Source: Sipunculus nudus (lineage: Eukaryota > Annelida > Sipuncula > Golfingiida > Sipunculidae). Taken from it: a stretch of 64,000 nucleotides of DNA. Positions 56,056 through 64,000 of the stretch are shown piece after piece; position 1 is the stretch's first letter; every line of letters starts with the position of its first letter. The stretch covers positions 54,478,370 to 54,542,369 of the forward strand of contig CM049307.1 of assembly GCA_026874595.1 (NCBI GenBank). Reading direction: 5' to 3'. Below the pieces are notes generated by a model. That model was not told the DNA's origin, made no database searches, and saw nothing but the letters and a program-made list of their open reading frames with translations. The position numbers were made by a program, and so were the translations under genes.

Positions 56056-56235
56056 ATGGCTCGGATGGCGTTCAGCAGACTTTAGAGGTGGAGGAAACCG
56101 GAGAAAACTTGTGGCCTTGGACAGGCAACTACAACCCACTCTCATAGCCATGTTGGGCATCGAACCCAGGTGGCCAGCAGAGAGAACCGAGCATTTTAGC
56201 CCTCGACTGTCCAAGAGTTAAAGCTAATGGCCTAT
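56056..56235 (-). mobile_element. tRNA-derived SINE with TCCGGTTTCCTCC core
   Basis: On the minus strand a tRNA-like head has a D-arm (CGAG/CTCG, 56188-56207) and a clean T-arm TGGG-TTCGATG-CCCA (about 56153-56167). It is followed by a body with TTTTCTCCGGTTTCCTCC, which resembles the conserved central domain of V-/Meta-type SINEs known from fish and molluscs. The family name is from memory of that motif, not a search. Confidence 0.55.
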
Positions 56236-57169
56236 GTATCATGGATATGATTAATGGCAGGCTTTAGAAAAAGATAGGAAATTGTGATGCAAGTATTCCT
56301 AGCTTGGTGTGAGAATTTGTGAACACTGATATATGCCCTGCACTTGCTTGATCTACTGCCCTTTACTGATTAGTGATGTAATGCACTGGTTTGCACTACA
56401 CCTTGCCAGCCAAATTGTACTCTGTACTTAGTGGTCGCAAAATTGAGTTTCAGGACAGACTTTGGGACCAAAAAACTATTATAGGTGGTCTTAAAAAGGA
56501 AAATCTAGGTGCCTGCTATTCAGAGGTTTCAGTATATGATATAGAGCAAAAGTAATCAGGGACCATGAAAATGTGGTTGTAATCTTGAGATGGTTGCTAT
56601 ACTGAGGTGGTTGTTTGGTAAGGTTTTACTATAATTTACACTTATGAATTTATTTTGGTTCAATAAGGGCAACTGTCCAAATTTAATTTCTCCGTATGGA
56701 ATACATATTTGAAAGTTTGAGGAAAATACAAAACTGGGAAAAATCTGATTAACAGAATTATCTTGCAACCAGTATGGTTTAAATAGAGTGTTACTCCCGA
56801 AAAGCTAAGGGGAACACAATGTACTTTATTCTCTACACAGTAAAAGTGAAGGGGGGCTTGTCCCCCACCCTGACACAAGGCCAAACAAACCAGTGGATAA
56901 CACAGAGCATCATAAGAATATAGGTACTTGCGATAACAATTATATCCATGTGAAATCTCAAAATTCTGTGATTTTGTCTGCATGAATTCTCCAAAAGCTT
57001 GTGAATGAATTTCAGTTTAATTTTGCGGAAGAGTGGTACCCCAAAAACAACCAATTACTCTGGGTGCGAATCCAGGCACTGGCGGAGGTATGCTCTTTTC
57101 TTGTGACTATATATTTTAAGATACTAATACTATTGAGTAATATCACAAACATATATATACCTTCATCTT

Positions 57170-57760
57170 GTGCAAAACAACTTTGAACATTCTGGGACAA
57201 CCAATCTTGTGGCAAAATGGCTTCAGTTGTAGATGTATGGAAAATTTGCTGAACCACCTATCACTAAGCAAATTTAACAGCACCCCAAGGGTGCATAATA
57301 TGCCACGAGGTCTTGTGACCTCTGACCTCAAAGAGTGTGAATTTTGCTGATAATTTAATCAAGGTGAGAAACTGTATTAATTGGTTAATATACATACTTC
57401 CATTAAAATCCATTAGATATTTGTCATCATGACAACCATGTCATCTGGTGACCTTTATCTCATTAAATATGCATGGAATTTGCCGGGAATATAATTTAGG
57501 CGAGATATTATACTGGTTAATATTTTTGTTGAGTTTAATCAAAATTCCTGTAAGTTATTGTGGTGACACCACCAAGGCCAACCTCAATAAATATGCATAG
57601 ATTTTGCCTTGAATCAGAACTCAGTTGAGTTTTGGTAGTAAAGACGTCAATTTTCCTGAAAATCCATCAACAGTCCCGCAATGAAGTGGTGACACAAAAT
57701 GAACAGACGGACTGTGGGTATATCATAATATGTACCATCTAAGACAGATGTATAAAAAGC
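57170..57760 (+). repeat. Dispersed element with internal units of about 150 bp
   Basis: Units contain TTGTGACCTCTGACCTC, ATTAAATATGCATGGAATTTG and GTTGAGTTTAATCAAAATTC; three degenerate units are followed by GACGGACTGTGGGTATATC. A second copy is at 60596-61110 in a CFAP52 intron. Confidence 0.65.
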
Positions 57761-57790
57761 AATAAAACAACAGAAACAGATAGTCAACAT

Positions 57791-57796
57791 TTTATT
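57791..57796 (-). terminator. Candidate CFAP52 poly(A) signal
   Basis: TTTATT on the plus strand is AATAAA on the CFAP52 strand, about 1 kb past the stop codon and with no earlier clear hexamer noted. Confidence 0.4.
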
Positions 57797-58430
57797 GTAA
57801 CATATATACATAAAGAGAAGCTAGTTTTCACTTGTTATGAAAATTCCAAGCAGTGGTGTACACCATCATGATAAACCTACAAGACTTCAACAATGGCACA
57901 ACTCAAGTGGACAAGATGGCAGAGGCAAGCTGCTTGAAGGGAGGGAGGATTTTTTTTCTATGGCAGTTAGGTATTGATATTCACAATGTAAGATAGATAT
58001 ATAAAATATAATTATTGGTCCCAAACTGTAATACTGTCTGAAGTAAACTGTTTATGGATGGGTCTAGGTACAAATGCAGGTAATGCTTTCCAAAGAGGCA
58101 GCATACATGAGAGCAGATGAGCATGAAATATATCATGCCGAAGATTTTGGTAACAATAATATCATAGAATCATCCGGTATTTAATATTCATACTCTTCAT
58201 ATTGCAGCACTGAGTATATACATCTCACTGTTTTGTGGTTGCCAACTTTTCAGTCTGACTACTCTGAAATACATTCACCAAAAACCCCTGCCGAATGATT
58301 ATGTGAACTTCATTATGTGGTCAATGACCAGTGCTTTCCAACTATAGTCTAATGAGTAATAACTGTTCTGCACCAAAAGTTTGGGGCGGTTCTTAACTGT
58401 TAGAAACTTTCCTGTGATCAAAATGATGTA

Positions 58431-58607
58431 TAGTGAAACCATTGTAAAAACACCAACCATGGGACTGGCTAGAAGTGGTCTTTAATTTACAGGTGGTCTT
58501 ATTAGATAGGTCAGTTAAAACCAATGTGAATGCTTTCAGTTCATGCAAGGGTGGTCTTAATGGTCAAGTGGTCTTATTAGACAGGTGGTCTCAGACAGGT
58601 TCCACTG
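58431..58607. mobile_element. Short MITE in the CFAP52 3' UTR region
   Basis: The left end TAGTGAAACCATTGTAAA and the right end (minus strand) CAGTGGAACCTGTCTGAG are inverted matches flanked by TA. The interior has GTGGTCTTATTAGAYAGGT twice. It is 177 bp with no coding capacity. Confidence 0.5.
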
Positions 58608-58799
58608 TATACATGTCATACTGCTGGATTAAAATGTGACTGCTCTGGTGAAATCAGATGATTAATATGTAGATGAAAGTACACAGTGTGTTAGTGTGGT
58701 GCTTGTTCACAGATAAAAAAAAACTTTGGATCGTTTCACGGTGCCTGCCATGCACTAAGTTGGTTTGTCCATGTACTAGTAGTCCTGTGAAATCCCTCA

Positions 58800-58946
58800 T
58801 TAAAATGGGAATTTCCACCGCAAGATAGCGCCATCCGTGCTGACACTGATGATATGTCTGTTATCTGGGCTAATTTTAACACGGGTAATGGAACCGCTAT
58901 GTCCCGTACCGATATGTGTGACCACACCTTCGTCGTATCTCCAAAC
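58800..58946 (-). CDS. CFAP52: CFAP52 last coding exon
   Basis: The acceptor is ATATCTTGCAG on the minus strand. It has 48 codons plus TAA (58800-58802): VWRYDEGVVTHIGTGHSGS to LRWKFPF. One terminal WD blade. Confidence 0.94.
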   Translation of the reverse strand, partial: VWRYDEGVVTHIGTGHSGSITRVKISPDNRHIISVSTDGAILRWKFPF

Positions 58947-61900
58947 CTGCAAGATATAAATAACAGATGAGATTCTATACAGGTTTTAAACTTTTACCCA
59001 TCCATACATTTACTATACTAGCTGTATATCCATAATTTCTACATGAGACCTGTGACATCAAGGTTTTAGTGTGTACACACTGGGGATCTGGGCAAAATAA
59101 ACCTGCACAGGTTCGATAAGGGTTTTGTGATGTGACATGAAAGTACACGGAGGACAGGGTCCAGACAAAATCTTTCTGTGAATAGTTTGGTGGCATAGGG
59201 ACATGTACTGGCAAAGTTTATGACAGAATGAATCTTTTTGGATTACATCCAAAGTCTTAAATTACAGAAGGAAGACTTATTGTATTATGAGTCTTTCATA
59301 ACATCCTTTGAAATTAAACCCCTCACTATTAAACATTCTTTCAAAACTAACTGAATAATCAAAAAGATATTTAACATATTATATGAAATACATCAACTGA
59401 AAAAAAATATCAGCGCATCAAAGCAATCTGGAGATTGTTCATAAATATATATACAAAATATTGTTTACTGATAGATTTGGTTTACCATATTTGAAACTTG
59501 TGATTTTATCATTATATTTGGAATATGAGAAATTTTGGTGAAGGCAAAGTGAAAGTATTTTATTAAATCCATTATAAACTCCTTTCTCTTATAATATTAG
59601 GAGGCAACTTTGTCAAAAAGAGCAATTTAACTTCATCCATCACCACTGACCTTGACCAATCTGTTATCACCACCGCTGACGAAATAGACACCATCATTTG
59701 AGATGTCCATGCCATTGATGGATCCAGATTTTGATCCCTCCAGTTCTCGGATCATTGATCCATCAGTTGTCTCCCAGTAGCCGATTTTCCTGTCTGTGCC
59801 TGTCGTGATAATCTGGTGCTGATCAGGATGATAGCATACATACTTGAACAATGTGTTCACTCTGATCATCTGCAGACGACGGAATTTTCTGGAACATAAA
59901 GCATTTAAAATCATCAGGCTCTTTGTATACAGGGTTCTGACATGTTAACTTAAGGTCATACGAGTAGAATAGTAAACAACAAGAGCACTGCAAGAGTGCC
60001 CATCATATGTCATGACCTTTGACCTCACTGATGTTACATATGCACAGGTGAGATATTTTATTGGTAAAATATTCATAGTATATGTTATCAAACCCATCCA
60101 ATTCCTAGTTATCGCTCAATACAGGTCAGCATAAGGAGGCACAAAGTATATGTGTGCGGAGCTAGAACAGTGACATGAATGTCGTACGTCAGACTCCAAC
60201 ATATCCTTAATCATGTGTAAAAATGAAGATTTCAAGATAATCCATTCAGCCATTTCTGAAAAATTAATTTTTTGCATGAAAATAAACTCAAAATTGTCTG
60301 AGAAATATCTGAATAGGCCCATTATTTCTATTTTGTGATTTTATGCAAAATACTCCTTTATAAACTTTGAACAATGATGTTTTCACTTGCAATGTTAAAA
60401 ATGGACATTTTGCCCTGTAGCTCACAATAAATAGGTCATGACAATCAGATTTCAATACAGTCAAGTTTAAACTAGGATGTCTATGGATATTGACTTGTAT
60501 CAAGCAAACAGTGCCAAACAGAAGGACAAAGCAAGACACCTGGAGAATCATTCCTGCAGGTCAGATCACTTTCAATCAGTGTAAAATACTTTAAACAAAA
60601 ACACAGCAAACTGTGCATAATATGCCCTTGCATATCTTGTGACCTCTGACCTCATTAAATATGCTTTTATTTTGCTGAGAATGTAATTCACAGCCCTGGA
60701 GAAACTATTAGTTAATACTCATGAGTTACATGAAAATTCATCAGACTTTTGGTAAGTCAACACCAAAGTCTGGTGACCTGTGACCTGATTAAATATGCAT
60801 GGATTTAGCCAGGAATTGACCTTAGGGCATTATTTATATTATATTGGATAATATTTCTGTTGAGTTACATCAAAATCCATCATATATCATGCCAACACGT
60901 AGCCTTGTGACCTCTGACTTCATTAAATATGTGTGGAATTTGCCTATAACTGAAACTGGGCGAGATAATATGTTGGTCAGTATAGTTAACACGAGTTTAG
61001 TGGAAATCCATCGACCACAGTAAGTCATTGCTGTGATACTTAATGTTAACGGACAGACCATGGGTATACCATAACACATCCCGTCATAGAAGGCAATATG
61101 ATAAAAACAAGTGGTATCACTGGTTAGTGTGTGTAAGATGCACAACCCAACAACTCACTCAAGGTCCCAGATAATGCAGGTTCCATCGGTGCTTGACGTC
61201 GCACATTGTTTGTCGTTGTTTGTCGTTTTGATGCTGGTTACTGATGCCTGATGCTCTTTCATGCTTCCCAGTAATTGTGTGACTGGTTGTCCTCCCTTTT
61301 GTGTATACTTCACAGTCACCTGTACAAAAAAATTGAAACCTGAGAGTTCAGGATTTGCATTGTGTATTCTCAATGGGAGGATGTCATCAACATATGGGGA
61401 AAAATTGTTAGTAAAGCCATGTGTGATGACAATTGGTATTTGTAATTTTTTGTCATTTATTACACAAAAACACAACCTATATAATCGATTATGAAACAAG
61501 TGGCCCGTGGGCCAGGATGCTCAGCTGAATTTAACATACATGTGATACATGTATTAATTACTGATGTTATGATCTTGTGAAAAATATTTGTTAAGGAACC
61601 TAAAACAATGGGTAGAATGACTTCCTGCGTGCTCACAATCATGCTTGTTGCCCTAGTCCTTAGAAAATAGGTTACAGCAATTTTATTTAGGGGGTTTCCA
61701 AGATTTTACCAGGAATTTCCTAGATGCTAAGATAGAAGTGTCTGCATCTAACTGCTATATGATTTATGCCGATCTGACTATTAGGGTGCTAAGATCATGT
61801 TCTTTCACATACTAGTAGCTTGCTGAATATAGGTTACAGTGACATTATTTCTGGTTCCTAAGGATTTTTTACAGGAACCTCCCAGGATCTTAATCAAATT

Positions 61901-62381
61901 AGAAGTTTCCAGGTTCAACCTTAAAAATCATGGAAATCTATCTTACAAGGTGCTCAAATCATGTTCTTACACATATCTTGCAGAATATAGGTCACAGTGA
62001 CCTCATTTTTAATGTCCAAGAAGACTTCACAATGACAATGAACAAGACCTTAAAATTTTCATGAACTAATCTTTGGGCACTGTAACAGACATAGGTGATG
62101 GATTTGCAATTTGATCTCCTATATGGCTGATTTAAAAAAAAACACAGAAAAACAGGCGACCGGTTCTCCACGATTGCTGATATCTTTTACATTTGATTGA
62201 GGCCACTGTAATGTACTGACCTGCCATACTTTGACATTGCCATCCTGCCCACCGCTGATGATCCTTTTACAGTCAGAAAGTGTAGCGAGAGCAGTCACAC
62301 CCAAGTTATGACACTCCTCCATGGTGTACATTTTGCGACCAGACTCTGGGTAGTATGCTCGGATCTTACCATCATTCCAGC
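58800..62381 (-). CDS. CFAP52: CFAP52 (WDR16), ciliary WD40 protein (5' part outside window)
   Basis: CFAP52 is a WD40 double-propeller protein found inside the doublet microtubules of motile cilia and flagella. Four coding exons on the minus strand (62221-62381, 61159-61319, 59651-59888, 58800-58946) join in compatible phases and give about 235 codons to TAA. They encode five consecutive WD blades: GWNDGKIRAYYPESG and RIISGGQDGNVKVWQ; ATSSTDGTCIIWDLE; YHPDQHQIITTGTDRKIGYW; GSINGMDISNDGVYFVSGG; and IISVSTDGAILRWKFPF at the C-terminus. Human CFAP52 is about 620 residues, so the N-terminal 60% lies to the right. The match extends collinearly through all exons, including the C-terminal LRWK end, which distinguishes it from generic WD40 proteins. 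Confidence 0.95.
58947..59650 (-). other. CFAP52 intron, no features seen
   Basis: Intron between the last two exons with a GTCAGT donor (minus strand at 59650) and TTGCAG acceptor. Open frames here on the minus strand have no recognisable product. Confidence 0.7.
59651..59888 (-). CDS. CFAP52: CFAP52 exon with two WD blades
   Basis: It follows TATGTTCCAG on the minus strand and completes a split Glu codon. It reads KFRRLQMIRVNTLF, then TTGTDRKIGYWETTDG and SGGDNRLVK, ending AAG before GTCAGT. Confidence 0.95.
60596..61110 (+). repeat. Second copy of the 57170-57760 element, in a CFAP52 intron
   Basis: CTTGTGACCTCTGACCTC, ATTAAATATGCATGGATTTAG and GTTGAGTTACATCAAAATCC recur in three units, ending GACAGACCATGGGTATACC. 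A related headless fragment (CATGACCTTTGACCTCACTG) is at about 59985-60100. Confidence 0.65.
61159..61319 (-). CDS. CFAP52: CFAP52 exon, WD blade
   Basis: It follows TTTTTGTACAG on the minus strand; 161 bp from VTVKYTQKGGQ to CIIWDL plus two bases, with donor GTGAGT. Confidence 0.95.
61499..62080 (-). repeat. Inverted copy of the dispersed repeat family with ERE-like palindromes
   Basis: Its 3'-end motif (AACAAGTGGCCCGTGGGCC on the plus strand, 61495-61513, then GCTCAGCTGAA) mirrors the family end seen at 45338-45367. Inside, three degenerate units each have ATAGGTTACAGYRAC-like sequence; the last reads AGGTCACAGTGACCT (61989-62003). Confidence 0.55.
62221..62381 (-). CDS. CFAP52: CFAP52 exon, first visible WD blades
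   Basis: It follows TTTTATTTCAG on the minus strand and begins in the middle of a Gly codon, so an upstream exon ending in one base is required. It reads GWNDGKIRAYYPESGRKM to GNVKVWQ, with donor GTCAGT. Confidence 0.95.
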
Positions 62382-63470
62382 CTGAAATAAAAATCATGAA
62401 ATGTTGCTGATAGTTATATGTTCCCCCCAGAATTATAAAGTGGTAGGCTTTTTTATCACTATGGTTTTGATTTCGTGAAATTTGCAAAAGAGTAAATTAT
62501 CATATAAACAAAACTTTTTTGAGTAAGATGTTCCACAGGTGAATGGTAATTAATTTTTGCTGTAAAAATTCCAAAAGACTAAGGACTGATATTATTGTGT
62601 AATCTTATTTTGGTCTTGGGTTCCAACAACCGGAACCAATTGATTTTGCGGCCCCATTTCACTCAATTTGGGAGTTTTGACTTGATGGATGCGTGGTATG
62701 TGTGTAATAATCAGGTCTTTTATATTATTTGCCAAAAACGAACAAGAATTTTGATTAGTTAAGTGTTCCCTTTGGTCCCATTAAATTGTTAATAATTTTT
62801 CAGGATATTTGATAGTTCAGATAATATTGGATCCATATCCTTTGAAGAATATTCTATGGTGAGATAACAAAGATTTAAATCTTACAAATTTCCTGGAAAA
62901 TGGAAATTTAAAAATTTAACCTCGCGAATATGAAGCCAACCACAGTATGTATAGATAAATATCAACACCAATTATTATGCTTACCTACAAACATCTTTCA
63001 ACAAGAATCACATGACATGTGATGTCATCATTGTGTCAATTCATAAACTGAGCTTCACAGATCTGTGGCTGTATGCATGATAACATTCTGTAAACCTAGT
63101 TGAGAGTTAAACAATGCTTCCAAAACCATATCATACCCATCTTGGGGCTAACTACATTCTGATTTACATCCTAATTTATTCACTCTGAAATTTTCACTAT
63201 CCCAACCTGCATTTAATTTTTTTTATCAAAATCCATAAAATTGTTCTTCAGACATCTTGTGGACTCAAACCCAGAATCAACAAAAGAACAACCTGTTAGG
63301 CTAAAAAAAGCTTTGGTTCTCAAGCGATTTTTTAAAGAAATTTTTAATTTTTTACTACTTATGTGAAAACTGAATTGAGTACTGAATCAAAGGTAAAGAA
63401 TCAGTAATTGAAATGACTCAAGGGCCCTCACAATTCACAATTTTATGTATTCTATCACCTCTTGATTTTT
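62382..63470 (-). other. CFAP52 intron, no exon seen
   Basis: AT-rich intronic DNA. I looked for the next upstream WD exon on the minus strand and did not find one, so it is beyond the window. A repeat-end motif (GGCTAAAAAAAGCTTTGG) lies near 63299. Confidence 0.6.
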
Positions 63471-64000
63471 ATGCCCCCGCCACAAAGTGGTGGCCGGGGC
63501 ATATAGTTTTACCCATGTCCGTCATTCCGTCCTTCCAAAATCAAACAGTTGTACGGACTTTTTTTCGCAATGCCTGCAGATATTGGCCTGATTTTTGGTG
63601 TGTAGGCAGATATAGACCAGTTACAGATCGAGTTCGCGTTTCGTCCCAGTTGACCTACTTTTGACCGTTTTACGGCTCCTAAACTTAGAAAATTTCATGA
63701 AAAATAGAAATATTCATGACAGATACACATGTACGGACTTTTTTTCGCAATGCCTGCAGATATTGGCCTGATTTTTGGTGTGTGAGCAGATATAGACCAG
63801 TTACAGATCGAGTTCGCGTTTCGTCTCGGTTGACCTACTTTTGACTGTTTAAGGCTCCTGAACTTAGAAAATTTCATGAAAAATAGAAATTTTCATGACA
63901 AATACACATGTACAGACTTTTTTTGGCAATGCCTGCAGATATTGGCCTAATTTTTGGTGTGTGGGCAGATAATGACGAGTTACAGATCGAGTTCGCGTTT
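63471..64000 (+). repeat. Tandem repeat of about 181 bp with GC-rich hairpin head
   Basis: A palindromic head (GCCCCCGCCAC/GTGGTGGCCGGGGC, 63473-63500) and GTCCGTCATTCCGTCC are followed by units that start TGTACGGACTTTTTTTCGC near 63550 and 63731 and, slightly diverged, near 63910. The array continues past the right edge. Common as a dispersed element type in bivalves (from memory). Confidence 0.85.

Larger units (their letters stand above)
54500..57790. other. Intergenic DNA between ATG12 and CFAP52
   Basis: The two genes converge here. It includes an inverted repeat partner (54841-54906), a minus-strand SINE (56056-56235), small MITE-like ends with GGTTTCAGTATA and GGTTTTACTATA near 56520-56632, and a dispersed tandem element (57170-57760). 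No gene is recognised. Confidence 0.5.

Noticed and set aside
58736-58927. Separate 63-codon minus-strand gene
   Set aside because: It reads the last CFAP52 exon in the wrong frame; the correct frame continues the WD40 repeats to a stop at 58800.

Overview
This window looks like animal nuclear DNA, most likely from a mollusc and probably a bivalve. The genes are spliced with GT-AG introns, the DNA is AT-rich and crowded with repeats, and two of the repeats (a TTTTAGCTCAGCTGAC...GTCCGTCCGTCCG family and an ATGCCCCCGCC...GGCATATAG family) are of a kind I associate with bivalve genomes. The placement is inference from repeat type, not from a search.

Three conserved genes can be read. AIMP2, the scaffold of the multi-tRNA-synthetase complex, lies at 967-4508 (+) with its first coding exon off the left edge. 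ATG12, the ubiquitin-like autophagy modifier, is complete at 33243-53824 (+): four coding exons and 123 codons ending in the required C-terminal Gly. CFAP52 (WDR16), a WD40 protein of motile cilia, lies at 58800-62381 (-); only its last four coding exons are here and the gene continues past the right edge. They share no obvious pathway. AIMP2 and ATG12 are codirectional and 28.7 kb apart; ATG12 and CFAP52 converge.

The AIMP2-ATG12 interval is dominated by a 21 kb block of satellite DNA (about 9.36-30.88 kb). It has about 15.1 kb of an 87/81-bp satellite (S) in one orientation, 3.7 kb of an unrelated satellite of about 77 bp (B) with a telomere-like CCCTAACCC motif, then 2.4 kb of S in the opposite orientation. 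Both outer edges carry the same short motifs in inverted orientation, so the block may be one very large foldback-like element. This is the most unusual structure in the window. Inside S there are higher-order repeats with offsets of 1459, 2924 and 6267 bp.

Intron 1 of ATG12 holds a young Gypsy-type LTR retrotransposon (34016-40751). Its two 1147-bp LTRs differ at about 7 positions and it has an ATATA target duplication. Its gene order is unusual (gag, protease, integrase, then RT/RNase H, as in Gmr1-like elements), but the RT core is deleted and the reading frames are broken. Intron 2 (12.5 kb) is almost entirely copies of one dispersed repeat family, including a direct pair of about 2.6 kb. 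Smaller items are TA-flanked MITEs, two tRNA-derived SINEs, and tandem repeats in CFAP52 introns.
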